Below are positions 1 through 8,900 of a stretch of 50,486 bases of DNA, in pieces; within the stretch, counting starts at the first letter, position 1, and each line of letters begins with the position of its first letter. The notes beneath the pieces are model-generated. The model ran no database searches. It was not told the origin of the DNA and saw only the letters and a program-made list of their open reading frames with translations. This DNA comes from Marvinbryantia formatexigens (GTDB lineage Bacteria > Bacillota > Clostridia > Oscillospirales > Ruminococcaceae): positions 1-50,486 of the forward strand of contig JAETPU010000021.1 of the NCBI GenBank assembly GCA_021771035.1, written 5' to 3'. A program made the position numbers and the translations under genes.

Positions 1-286
1 CTACAAAGGGGAGAGAGGATTTCGATTTTCCTCTCTCCCCTTTGAAACCCCACTCACTTTTAAAAACGACAAAGGATGGGGCCAGCCCCCTCCTTTGATG
101 AACCCCCGGGTTACGGCAGAACTTTCATAGACAGAACTTGAATTGACTATGGAAGTTTTGGGCTTGCCCCGAAACTTCATAGGGACGCTGAGGGACCCAG
201 ATATAAACTAAACTACGAGCGTCCCGGTGCCCCTAGTTTTGATTTTACCCCGCCGTTACGGTAGTTACTTGATAGACGGAATTTCC
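1..286. other. Gene-free stretch with four hairpins
   Basis: I see no gene here. Four inverted repeats follow each other: arms 4-19/29-44 (16 bp, perfect), 70-82/85-97 (one mismatch), 147-162/168-182 (about 15 pairs with one bulged G), and 182-189/218-225 (8 bp). None has a clear T-tract on the plus strand. One or more could end minus-strand transcripts coming from the gene that stops at 287, but four in a row is more than one terminator needs. Confidence 0.5.
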
Positions 287-565
287 TTAATCATCATGAT
301 AAATTGCAAACATAATCTTCGCTCCAAGCTGAAACCCTACAACAAATGTTTGAGATATTTCGTAGGATTCTATTTTTCCTTCCATATCTAGGATTTCATC
401 AAATTCTTTTTTCGATTCTTGATCTTGACTGTCTAGCTTTTTCAATAGACTATGAATCCTATTAATTCGCTCCATACGCGCATTCTCATAATCCTCGCAT
501 TGGGGTGTTATGGTATCCAAGGGCCTTAGATTGCCTAGATACAGTTCCTCCAGGATATTATTCAT
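287..565 (-). CDS. Small DUF6809-like protein
   Basis: A 92-residue acidic, helix-rich protein with no signal peptide or membrane segment. The opening MNNILEELYLGN and the ending FVVGFQLGAKIMF resemble the small DUF6809-type proteins that are frequent in gut Firmicutes and their mobile elements; this is recognition from memory, not a search. Function is unknown. The start ATG at 565 has an AGGAGG-type ribosome site a few bases upstream, and a consensus promoter lies 43 bp further upstream. It is divergent from a ribbon-helix-helix regulator gene and shares its control region, so it is probably repressed by that protein. Confidence 0.75.
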   Translation of the reverse strand: MNNILEELYLGNLRPLDTITPQCEDYENARMERINRIHSLLKKLDSQDQESKKEFDEILDMEGKIESYEISQTFVVGFQLGAKIMFAIYHDD

Positions 566-593
566 TTCACTTTGTCCTCCTTTGATTCATAAT

Positions 594-681
594 GAATTCA
601 CCTCTATATTATACCTGGTGAATTCACTGATGTCAATATGAGTCTTGAATTTTTTTTGGTTTCACTTTATGATTAGTGAAA
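594..681. promoter_or_regulatory. Operator-like inverted repeats between divergent genes
   Basis: Two inverted repeats carrying the same GTGA/TCAC half-sites lie here: GAATTCACC at 594-602 against GGTGAATTC at 617-625, and TTTCAC at 660-665 against GTGAAA at 676-681. The first overlaps the minus-strand promoter. A third copy of the half-site pair (AGGTGA 906-911, TCACCT 923-928) lies just after the regulator gene. The arrangement suits an Arc-like ribbon-helix-helix autorepressor. Binding is inferred. Confidence 0.5.
608..636 (-). promoter_or_regulatory. Sigma-A promoter of the DUF6809-like gene
   Basis: On the minus strand TTGACA (636-631) is followed after exactly 17 bp by TATAAT (613-608), a perfect vegetative consensus. 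It drives the gene starting at 565 and lies within the inverted repeat at 594-625, so a bound repressor would block it. Confidence 0.8.
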
Positions 682-706
682 TCATTAAGAAAGTGGGGGC
701 TCCATT

Positions 707-895
707 ATGGCAACTGATAAACGGCAGTTTACTTTACGCATCCAGGAGGACACCTACGAGAAGATGCGATTTCTTGCTTATGCCGAACGTCGTTCTATTG
801 CTATGGAAATTGAAACAGCCATGCTTGCTTATATAGCTGACTACGAAAATCAGCATGGCCCTATTCAGCTGCCAGAGACTTTTAAAGGAGAGTAA
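707..895 (+). CDS. Ribbon-helix-helix (Arc/MetJ-type) DNA-binding protein
   Basis: A 62-residue protein whose N-terminal part has the ribbon-helix-helix pattern: a short beta strand with alternating residues (QFTLRI, about residues 7-12), a helix (QEDTYEKMRFLAYAE), a turn, and a second helix (RSIAMEIETAMLAYIADY). Such proteins dimerise through the strand and bind palindromic operators. GTGA-type inverted repeats lie upstream and downstream, which suggests that it controls itself and the divergent gene at 287-565. No toxin partner is adjacent, so an antitoxin role is possible but unsupported. The start ATG at 707 follows a weak purine stretch. Confidence 0.75.
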   Translation: MATDKRQFTLRIQEDTYEKMRFLAYAERRSIAMEIETAMLAYIADYENQHGPIQLPETFKGE

Positions 896-956
896 TTACC
901 AGTACAGGTGAGTGACATCATTTCACCTAAAAATTTTCTCTGGGGATGTCTCGAAG

Positions 957-990
957 CAAAAAAAGCCAGGAGATTTTACTCCTGGCTTTC
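957..990. terminator. Bidirectional intrinsic terminator
   Basis: AAAGCCAGGAG (962-972) pairs with CTCCTGGCTTT (979-989) around a 6-base loop, with A and T runs on both sides. It lies between the convergent ribbon-helix-helix gene and argH and can serve both. Confidence 0.8.
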
Positions 991-1006
991 ATAATGCTAT
1001 AAATTA

Positions 1007-2383
1007 TTACAGTGAGTTTAATTCTGACAGGACTTCCTCCACCTGCCGCAGCACGCTGGCGGGCGCGGGGCCGCCCAGGGAGGTTCTGCCGTTTACGCAG
1101 GTCTCCAGGGAGATGGCCTCAAACACATCCTCCCCAAACACGCTGCACTGGGCCTGATACTGGTCCAGCTCCAGCGTCTCCAGGGTTTTGCCCTCCTGAA
1201 TGCACTGGGCAACCAGGGTGCCGGTGATTTTATAGGCGTCCCGGAAGGGAACTCCCTTTTTGGTCAGGTAATCGGCGCAGTCGGTGGCGTTGATAAAGCC
1301 CTTTGCCGCCGCGGCGCGCATATTCTCCTGTAGCACCCGCATGGTGTCCAGCATAGGGATAAAGGTGACAAGGCATAATTTGGCGGTATCCAAAGCGTCG
1401 AAGATGGCCTCCTTATCCTCCTGCATATCCTTGTTGTAGGCTAAGGGTAGCCCCTTCATAAAGGAGAGAAGCCCCATTAAATCCCCATAGACCCGTGAAG
1501 CCTTGCCCCGCACCAGCTCCGCCACGTCGGGGTTCTTTTTCTGAGGCATGATGCTGGAGCCGGTGGCGAAGGCGTCGTCCAATTCGATAAATTTAAACTC
1601 CCAGGAGCACCAGGCGATAATCTCCTCTGAGAAGCGGGACAGATGCATCATCAAAATGGAGAGATCCGAGGCCAGATCGATACAGAAATCCCGATCGGAT
1701 ACCCCGTCCAGGCTGTTGGCGCAGGGCTTCTCAAAGCCCAGCAGCTCACAGGTCAATTCCCGGTCGATGGGGTAGGTGGTGCCGGCCAGGGCGCCGCTGC
1801 CCAGCGGCATCTGGTTCATCCGCTTTTTCGTACAGGACAGCCGGTCCAAATCCCGCAGGAACATCTGGGCATAGGCCATCAGATGGTGCCCGAAGGTGAT
1901 GGGCTGGGCCCGCTGAAGATGGGTATACCCGGGCATGATGGTGGCGCAGTGCTCCTTGGCCTTGTTGCAAAGCACCCCGATCAATTCCTTGACAGTGGGA
2001 ATCAGGCCCTCGATTTCATCCCGCAGGTACAGCCGCAGATCCACCGCCACCTGGTCGTTGCGGCTTCTGGCGGTGTGCAGGCGCTTTCCCGCGTCGCCGA
2101 TGCGCTGGGTGAGGGTGGCCTCGATGAACATATGGATATCCTCGGCCTGTGGATCAAACTCCAGGGAACCGGTTTCGAGATCCTGTAAAATGCCATTGAG
2201 CCCCGCGATAATGGCCTTTACATCCTCCTGGGAGATAATACCGGTTTTCCCCAGCATGGTTGCATGGGCGATGGAACCCTTAATATCCTGCCGGTACATC
2301 CGCGCGTCAAAGGAGATGGAGGAGTTAAAATCGTTCACCCGGCTGTCCTCTTCCTTTCCAAAACGTCCCGCCCAAAGTTTCAT
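1007..2383 (-). CDS. argH: Argininosuccinate lyase
   Basis: Cytosolic enzyme of the fumarase/aspartase superfamily that splits argininosuccinate into arginine and fumarate, the last step of arginine synthesis. The protein has about 458 residues, the usual family length. Signature stretches are visible: MKLWAGRF at the N-terminus, the TARSRNDQ region, the GYTHLQRAQP motif with the catalytic histidine, and the mobile-loop signature GSSIMPQKKNPD with the catalytic serine. I start at the ATG at 2383 (MKLWAGRF) because an AAAGGA site lies about 12 bp upstream; a TTG four codons earlier leaves no room for a ribosome site. It lies 190 bp downstream of argG on the same strand and is probably co-transcribed with it. 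Confidence 0.97.
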   Translation of the reverse strand: MKLWAGRFGKEEDSRVNDFNSSISFDARMYRQDIKGSIAHATMLGKTGIISQEDVKAIIAGLNGILQDLETGSLEFDPQAEDIHMFIEATLTQRIGDAGKRLHTARSRNDQVAVDLRLYLRDEIEGLIPTVKELIGVLCNKAKEHCATIMPGYTHLQRAQPITFGHHLMAYAQMFLRDLDRLSCTKKRMNQMPLGSGALAGTTYPIDRELTCELLGFEKPCANSLDGVSDRDFCIDLASDLSILMMHLSRFSEEIIAWCSWEFKFIELDDAFATGSSIMPQKKNPDVAELVRGKASRVYGDLMGLLSFMKGLPLAYNKDMQEDKEAIFDALDTAKLCLVTFIPMLDTMRVLQENMRAAAAKGFINATDCADYLTKKGVPFRDAYKITGTLVAQCIQEGKTLETLELDQYQAQCSVFGEDVFEAISLETCVNGRTSLGGPAPASVLRQVEEVLSELNSL

Positions 2384-2523
2384 ATCCTGAACCAATCCTT
2401 TCTATCCGATGATTTTGCAAGCGCAGGGCGTTGAGGGCCCCGGCTGAACCAGTACGGCGTTTTACCGCAGCGGATCCGGCTTGCGGCGGTACAGACGGTG
2501 TTGCCGCAGCCGATCCAGAAACA

Positions 2524-2549
2524 AAAGCAGGACGATGGCGCCCTGCTTT
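2524..2549 (-). terminator. Hairpin between argG and argH
   Basis: On the minus strand AAAGCAGG and CCTGCTTT form an 8-bp stem followed by TTTG, shortly after the argG stop. It could attenuate transcription from argG into argH. The U-tract is short, so complete termination is doubtful. Confidence 0.4.
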
Positions 2550-2572
2550 GATTAGGGAGGATACTCCCGGTA

Positions 2573-3790
<1,218 letters not shown>

Positions 3791-3803
3791 AGGGTGAACC
3801 TCC

Positions 3804-3899
3804 AAATATTTATTCAAACTGTGCTTTTAATTATACTATTCTTTTGGGAAAAATCAAGGGGTTTTTGAATTTTTTTTCATAAATTTAGAATATTATTCA
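3804..3899. promoter_or_regulatory. Two ARG-box-like sites upstream of argG
   Basis: TTGAATAAATATTT (3817-3804, minus strand) lies between promoter and ribosome site, and the near-perfect palindrome AGAATATTATTCA (3887-3899) lies about 30 bp upstream of the -35 box. Both resemble the TGAAT-(A/T)4-ATTCA operator bound by the arginine repressor ArgR/AhrC. Repression by arginine is inferred from this and from the pathway. Confidence 0.45.
3830..3857 (-). promoter_or_regulatory. argG promoter
   Basis: TTGATT (3857-3852) is followed after 16 bp by TATAAT (3835-3830) on the minus strand, about 40 bp upstream of the argG start codon. Confidence 0.7.
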
Positions 3900-4100
3900 T
3901 TTTGCATCCGGTTTGGCGGTGCGGAGAGGCGTTCTGAAAGCCCATGGGAAATCTGCACGCACGTTGCTTTCGGCTTCGGCGGACGGCTTGGCGCCGGGAT
4001 TGCATGCGGATTTGGGGCAAGCCCAGTTTTTCGGACAGTTATTCCCAGTGAGGAAAACAGGGCTTTAAACCGTGATAAAATAGAGGAATGCTTCAAAGAA

Positions 4101-4146
4101 CGGATAAAGCCCGGGCTGGATGAAAATCCGCCTCGGGCTTTATCCG
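4101..4146. terminator. Hairpin between the membrane-protein gene and argG
   Basis: A 13-bp perfect stem, CGGATAAAGCCCG (4101-4113) with CGGGCTTTATCCG (4134-4146), around a 20-base loop, just downstream of the minus-strand gene ending at 4160. There is no clear T-tract, so I call it a possible terminator only. The stretch 3900-4100 beside it shows no convincing gene. Confidence 0.5.
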
Positions 4147-4159
4147 AATGGAATCTGCG

Positions 4160-4801
4160 TCAAACCGATTGAAATTGGATCCTGACAGTCTCGGTTTGGG
4201 TGACGGTGGCACCGCCCTGGGTTTCAAAGACAAAGAAGGACAGCTGGAGCGTTTCGGCGGTTTGAATCGAGGCGGCCTGGGGATCCGTAGGCAGGAAGGG
4301 AACGCTGGCGGTCACCTGCTGCTTGGATGGCACCTGCTGGGAGAGCACGCCGTACACGGAAATATCGTTGATCTGCGTATTGCGCGCCTGAACGGTCACA
4401 TCCTTATCTAAATTATTGGTGAAATTCAGGTGGGCCACAAAGCGATCGTTTTCCCTGGAGATCCCCAGGATAGAGATTTTCAGTTCGTCCTGGTCCAGGA
4501 TGACAAGCTCGTGATCCGTGGGAACTTCCAAGGCTGCGTCGGAACTGTCCTGGCTCTGAGAAGCCTGAGGGGAACTGGAGGACGGGGGTTGGGAAAAGCT
4601 GTCCGTAATGGTATGATAGAGATTGGAGATTTCCGGAAAGGAAACTGCAAAAAGCACCGCGGATCCCAGCAGGCAGGAGAGGCACGCGATTGAGATTCCC
4701 AGGCGTTTTTTCTTTTTTGCGGAGAAGATGATGAACAGAATCAGGCAGACCAAAAAGGCCAGAAAGCAGGCGCCGGTCAGGCCTAAAAGAAGCATTGGCA
4801 T
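4160..4801 (-). CDS. Membrane protein with extracytoplasmic DUF4352-like domain
   Basis: A 213-residue protein of unknown function. Two hydrophobic segments lie at about residues 3-28 and 36-60, separated by a short basic turn (SAKKKKRLG). A Ser/Gln/Pro-rich linker (about 70-90) leads to a C-terminal beta-rich domain of some 120 residues with the pattern of DUF4352-like immunoglobulin folds (HLNFTNNLDKDVTVQA). Topology is most likely two helices with the C-terminal domain outside. The start ATG at 4801 is fixed by AAGGAGGG six bases upstream; the frame is open 22 codons earlier. It appears to be a single-gene unit. Confidence 0.75.
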   Translation of the reverse strand: MPMLLLGLTGACFLAFLVCLILFIIFSAKKKKRLGISIACLSCLLGSAVLFAVSFPEISNLYHTITDSFSQPPSSSSPQASQSQDSSDAALEVPTDHELVILDQDELKISILGISRENDRFVAHLNFTNNLDKDVTVQARNTQINDISVYGVLSQQVPSKQQVTASVPFLPTDPQAASIQTAETLQLSFFVFETQGGATVTQTETVRIQFQSV

Positions 4802-4867
4802 AGAATACCCTCCTTGAGATGAGTGGCTGGAACTTACTGAATGAAGCTTTGCAAAAAACAACAGCAC

Positions 4868-5390
4868 TGTTTCCCATCATACCGCAAAACCCGCTGGAAT
4901 GCATCAAAAAAATTTAAGAAAATGACAATTTTCCAAAAATCCCCCGGATATACCGGTTGGCGTAAAGACATCCAGGATGCAAACAGTCTGGCAGGAACCC
5001 GATAATCCGGGGCGGGAGTTTTTTCGCCATGGCGTTGGGATTCAGTGGATCTCGGGGCATACTACTGGCAGTATCCCGCAAAATGGAGGGCTTCCTGTTC
5101 AGCCGCGGTACGCTTCTGCTGCGAGCGGGGAACCGTGCGGCCTTTGCGCCTCACCGCAGCCGCTAAGGCCCCAAAGACGCTTAACCTGGGTTTGCGGCAG
5201 CGGATTTCCCTTGCCGAAGCCTGCGTGGGCGGGAACTGCCCGTATTTTCGGGGCAACAGGCGCCGCTTTGGGGAAAGACGGATCTGGCGGGAACAGAAAG
5301 CGGGAGCAGCGGGGCGCGGAAAACCCGGGAGGCTGGGAACGGATGCCCCGGTTCCCGAACATTTCAGCGGAGACAAACACAAAGCTGATC
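4868..5390. other. Long spacer before fruK, no gene seen
   Basis: About 520 bp, GC-rich after 4980. The frame of fruK happens to stay open back to 4977, but the translation is Gly/Arg/Pro-rich, unlike any fold, and has no ribosome site. A weak promoter-like pair is possible near 4922-4953. I cannot identify a regulator site. Confidence 0.5.
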
Positions 5391-5411
5391 ATGAAAGGAG
5401 AGGTGGTTTCT

Positions 5412-6320
5412 ATGGTCGTAACGCTCACACTGAACCCAGCCATTGACTATGTGGTGCACCTGCAGGGGATGGCCGCCGGCCGGGTGAACCGGTGCGAATA
5501 TGAGGAGCTGCAGTTTGGAGGAAAGGGGCTCAATGTGTCCGCTGTCCTTACAAATTTAGGGATCCCCACAACTGCACTGGGCTTTACCGCCGGGTTTACA
5601 GGGCAAATCCTGGAGGATAAGCTGCACGAGGCCGGCGTGGCTACGGATTTTATCCGCCTGGACGCGGGAATGACCCGAATCAATGTGAAAATCAGGGCGC
5701 AGGAGGTTACGGAGATTAACGGCCGCGGCCCGCGGATTGGCCCCGAGGCTCTCAAAGCCCTGGTTCAAAAGCTGGATACGCTGGACGGCGGGGATATTCT
5801 GGTGCTGGCGGGCAGCATTCCCATGGGCTTGGACAACGCCATCTATGAGGATTTGCTGCGGTATGTGCAGGGGAGGGGAATCCTGTCCGTTGTGGACGCC
5901 ACAGGGGATTTGCTGTGCCGGGCGCTGCCGTATCGGCCGTTTCTCATCAAGCCCAACCACCATGAGCTGGGGGAAATCTTCGCCCAAACCCTTGCAACAA
6001 AAGAGGAAATTTTAAAGTGCGCCGGGGTTTTGCAGCAGAGGGGCGCGCGCAATGTACTGGTCTCCATGGCCGGGGAGGGTGCACTCCTGCTGGATGAAAC
6101 GGGAAAAACCCATGAAATTTGCCCGCCCAGGGGAACCGTACGCAATTCCGTGGGCGCGGGGGATTCCATGGTGGCGGGATTTCTGGCTGGATGGCTGCAG
6201 TCGGGGGATTATGAAACCGCCTTGAAAATGGGCACCGCCGCCGGAAGCGCCACGGCCTTCTCCTCCTCGCTGGCCACTGGGGAAGAAATTATGAGCTTGA
6301 TGCGTGAGCTATTAAAATAG
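5412..6320 (+). CDS. fruK: 1-phosphofructokinase (PfkB family)
   Basis: Cytosolic sugar kinase that converts fructose 1-phosphate to fructose 1,6-bisphosphate. The protein has 302 residues, typical of FruK. It begins with the family-typical VVTLTLNPAIDYVV, has the substrate-binding GGKGLNVS motif at about residue 38, and the PfkB signature NSVGAGDSMVAGF near residue 250 with the catalytic aspartate in GAGDS. I chose the ATG at 5412 with AAAGGAGAG about 9 bp upstream; an in-frame ATG seven codons earlier overlaps that ribosome site. The usual partners (fruR, the fructose PTS gene) are absent, so the gene appears to be alone. LacC/tagatose-6-phosphate kinase is the main alternative name for this subfamily. 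Confidence 0.88.
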   Translation: MVVTLTLNPAIDYVVHLQGMAAGRVNRCEYEELQFGGKGLNVSAVLTNLGIPTTALGFTAGFTGQILEDKLHEAGVATDFIRLDAGMTRINVKIRAQEVTEINGRGPRIGPEALKALVQKLDTLDGGDILVLAGSIPMGLDNAIYEDLLRYVQGRGILSVVDATGDLLCRALPYRPFLIKPNHHELGEIFAQTLATKEEILKCAGVLQQRGARNVLVSMAGEGALLLDETGKTHEICPPRGTVRNSVGAGDSMVAGFLAGWLQSGDYETALKMGTAAGSATAFSSSLATGEEIMSLMRELLK

Positions 6321-6356
6321 TATTGCGATTCAATATAACCCAACCAACGCTTGCAT

Positions 6357-6487
6357 ACTATTTTTTGTTCCACAGGAATCAACCCTAACGCGCTGCGTTA
6401 GGGTTGGGAAGAAGTCCTCCGACGCACAGCGTCTGCCTTTTCTGTAGAAAAGGGCCGAATTTTGCAAAGCTGATGAAAGCGGTTTTC
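6357..6487 (-). repeat. Dispersed structured intergenic repeat, copy 1
   Basis: This is the reverse complement of the element found at 8537-8670 and 14223-14359, downstream of fruK and upstream of the end of the next gene. Read on the minus strand it has the shared segments CCGCTTTCATCA, CAGACGCTGTGCGTC and GACTTCTTCC, and a 9-bp hairpin CCCTAACGC/GCGTTAGGG. There is no coding potential. Confidence 0.85.
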
Positions 6488-6587
6488 CATTAGCCTTCCT
6501 GGAAATACAAAAAATATCGGAATTGCACAAAGGGCTGGCGGTGAAACCCACCGCAGCAGTCCGGGGCAGGGAGGCCCGACGTTGGGA

Positions 6588-7322
6588 TCAGCGCTGCAAA
6601 TCCTGGATATGGATGGTTTGCCCGCGGGTGAGGGGCCCGCATACTCTCTGGCGGTACGGCTGGGTGATGGGATCGGATTGGATTCGCTCAAAAACCGCCG
6701 GATCCTCAGTGAAATGCATCGGGATCGCCAACCGCACCGGCACTTGGCGCATCAGTTCGTCCAGGCCCCACAGAGCGGTGCGCTCCAGGCGGGGATCCAC
6801 CGGGACAAAGGCCGCGTCCAGGGGGCCCAGGGCCGCCAGGGCCTGGATCTGTTCCTGGTAGCGCCTTGCCATCTCCTGGTTTTCCTCCTCGGGTTCCCCG
6901 TCCCAGTGCCACCAGTTGAGATCCCCCGCGTGGTAGATAGCCTGCCCGTCAACGGACACCACAAAGGCCACGCCCTCATCTGTGGAGGTCAGGGCGCGAA
7001 CCGTGAGATCCTCCAGTTCCAGCGCCTCCTCTCCCCCCAGTGAGTAAACACCCGGCTGCGTTTTTGGCGCGGGGACATCCTGGGAGAGAAGATAGCGCAG
7101 GCGGGGGATTGTGTCAGAAAACGCCCAGATATCCGGGTTATAGTGATCCGAATGGGCATGGGAGACAAAGACCAGGACATCCTTCTCCCGCCACTGGCGG
7201 GGACTAAATACGCCGTCAGAAAGCCCGCCCCCCTTGGGCGTGTCCAGATAGTAGTCAAACAGCAGGATATGCCGCCGCGTCTCCACTAAAAAGCCGCTGT
7301 GATACAGAAATGTGATGTCCAT
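6588..7322 (-). CDS. Metallo-beta-lactamase-fold hydrolase
   Basis: A 244-residue cytoplasmic protein of the metallo-hydrolase/oxidoreductase fold, in the group that includes UlaG-like proteins. The metal-binding HAHSDHYNPD motif (HxHxDH) lies near residue 55, a second ligand region is HAGDLNWW (about residue 130), and a late histidine lies in PMHFTED. The substrate cannot be predicted. The start ATG at 7322 (MDITFLYHSGF) has GAAAGGAG upstream; the frame is open 77 codons further but the extra sequence is Arg/Pro-rich noise. A transcript would converge with that of fruK. Confidence 0.85.
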   Translation of the reverse strand: MDITFLYHSGFLVETRRHILLFDYYLDTPKGGGLSDGVFSPRQWREKDVLVFVSHAHSDHYNPDIWAFSDTIPRLRYLLSQDVPAPKTQPGVYSLGGEEALELEDLTVRALTSTDEGVAFVVSVDGQAIYHAGDLNWWHWDGEPEEENQEMARRYQEQIQALAALGPLDAAFVPVDPRLERTALWGLDELMRQVPVRLAIPMHFTEDPAVFERIQSDPITQPYRQRVCGPLTRGQTIHIQDLQR

Positions 7323-7683
7323 AAAGCCGCTCCTTTCGTCGGTGCTCATCCTGGATTTCCAGCCTGAGGCGGGGGATCGGGATGAGCACAGCCGGCCCGC
7401 GCTGGGGAGGCCGGATTTGTCTGATTGTTTGTGTGCCGTACAGTTTGGGCGTGCCCGGGGCGGGAAATTGAAGCCGAACAGCGCCGCGATGCCGCGCCGG
7501 CGCAGAGAACGCCCGGCAGCCGCATTGTATATTTTATAAGGATAGTATAGCATAGAGAGGATAAGTAGGAAAACCTGGGGTACGATGGCGTGGTCAGGAG
7601 AATGAGGCCGCCGAATTCCAGGTGCTGGAACAACGCAGCTGAGTGAAACTGGATGCCGTTTGCAATCGGAAAGGGGACGAAAG
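7323..7683. other. Divergent spacer between MBL-fold and EFR1 genes
   Basis: About 360 bp between divergent genes. An AT-rich stretch at 7525-7560 contains TATACT on the minus strand and may hold the promoter of the gene ending at 6588. I see no operator symmetry and no gene. Confidence 0.35.
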
Positions 7684-8430
7684 ATGATTTACTATTTTTC
7701 AGGGACCGGGAACAGTGAATACGCAGCAAAAAGGATCGGACAACTGATAACGGATGAGGTGGGGAGCCTCTTTGAAAAAATCAAATCCCGTGATTTTTCC
7801 AAAATCCACTCGGAACGCGCATGGGTGATCGTTGTCCCCACCTATGCCTGGAGAATCCCGCGTCTGGTGGAGGAATGGCTGGAGCGTACGCCGTTTGCCG
7901 GGAGCAAGGAGATTTATTTTGTGATGACCTGCGGGGGATCTATCGGAAACGCGGGGAGCTACCTGAAAAAACTCTGTGCCCAAAAAAACCTGATATACCG
8001 GGGATGCGCTCAGATTGTCATGCCGGAAAACTATATTGCGCTCTTTACGACGCCGGAACGCCAAGAGGCCCTTAAAATAATCGGAAAGGCTCAAAGCGCA
8101 ATTGACCGTGCGGCTCTTTTGATACAAAGCGGCGAGAGCTTTCCAGAACCCAGTTGTTCCGTTGGGGATAAACTGAACAGCGGGCTTGTGAACCGTCTGT
8201 TCTATCCAGTCTTTGTTCATGCGAAGAAATTCTATGCCACCGACGCCTGCATTTCCTGCGGGAAATGTGTCCGCGTGTGCCCGCTTGAGAATATCAGGCT
8301 GAAAAACGCAAGGCCTGTATGGGGAGACAACTGTACGCACTGTATGGCCTGTATCTCCCGCTGTCCCAAGGAGGCCATTGAATATGGAACGCACAGCAGG
8401 GGACTGCCGCGCTATGTATGTATGAAATAG
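7684..8430 (+). CDS. EFR1-family flavodoxin/ferredoxin protein
   Basis: A 248-residue predicted electron carrier. The N-terminus MIYYFSGTGNSEYAAKRI has the FMN phosphate-binding SGTGNS loop of flavodoxins. The C-terminus has two [4Fe-4S] motifs, CISCGKCVRVCP (about residues 195-206) and CTHCMACISRCP (about 222-233). This order is the EFR1 architecture common in anaerobic Firmicutes; it presumably moves electrons between an FMN and two clusters with unknown partners. The start ATG at 7684 is placed by AAAGGGGA six bases upstream. It is a single gene ending in a strong terminator. Confidence 0.88.
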   Translation: MIYYFSGTGNSEYAAKRIGQLITDEVGSLFEKIKSRDFSKIHSERAWVIVVPTYAWRIPRLVEEWLERTPFAGSKEIYFVMTCGGSIGNAGSYLKKLCAQKNLIYRGCAQIVMPENYIALFTTPERQEALKIIGKAQSAIDRAALLIQSGESFPEPSCSVGDKLNSGLVNRLFYPVFVHAKKFYATDACISCGKCVRVCPLENIRLKNARPVWGDNCTHCMACISRCPKEAIEYGTHSRGLPRYVCMK

Positions 8431-8451
8431 GCTTGGGACGCTGTTTCATAA

Positions 8452-8488
8452 CGGGAGACGGTACCAAAAGGTACCGTCTCCCGCTTTT
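8452..8488 (+). terminator. Terminator of the EFR1 gene
   Basis: A perfect 14-bp stem, CGGGAGACGGTACC (8452-8465) with its complement at 8470-8483, an AAAA loop, then CTTTTTC. Confidence 0.9.
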
Positions 8489-8536
8489 TCCGGCGGCAGG
8501 GATTCCTCTGGCGTATGTGATTTTTTATTTATTGAA

Positions 8537-8670
8537 AGGAAACTCGCTTTCATCAATTTTGAAGAAGCCCGGCCCTTTTCTACAGAAAAGGCAGACGCTA
8601 TGCATCTGAGGAGTTCTTCCCGGCGCTGACGCAGCGCCGTTCGGGTTGATACCCGTGTAGCAAAAAGTAC
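8537..8670 (+). repeat. Dispersed structured intergenic repeat, copy 2
   Basis: Same element as at 6357 and 14223. Here the distal hairpin reads GGCGCTG-acg-CAGCGCC, different bases from the CCCTAACGC/GCGTTAGGG arms of copy 1 but still paired. That suggests the fold, not only the sequence, is kept. The spacer on to 8900 shows no gene. Confidence 0.85.
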
Positions 8671-8900
8671 CCAACCATCTGCCGAAAGTACAGTTTTTCA
8701 GTTTAGGCGCTTTTCTGGCGCAGTAATAGATGGATTCTCGAATTGAGGACAAGCCCAGCAGGAGCAGCTGCCAGCGCCAGGGCGAAATTTGTTTTTATCT
8801 GGTTTGTGTGCATAGCCCGCCCATTTTGGTTCAAACTAAAGGCAGATTGCAAAATCATCCGGCAGTTTAAATCGAGAATATTCGGAGGTGCAGAGAATCC

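Noticed and set aside
3893-4096. 67-codon open frame on the minus strand between argG and the membrane protein
   Set aside because: No ribosome site, overlaps the likely argG control region, and the composition is not protein-like.
4977-5411. N-terminal extension of fruK of 145 codons
   Set aside because: No ribosome site and the translation is Gly/Arg/Pro-rich; the ATG at 5412 has a good site and gives the normal family length.
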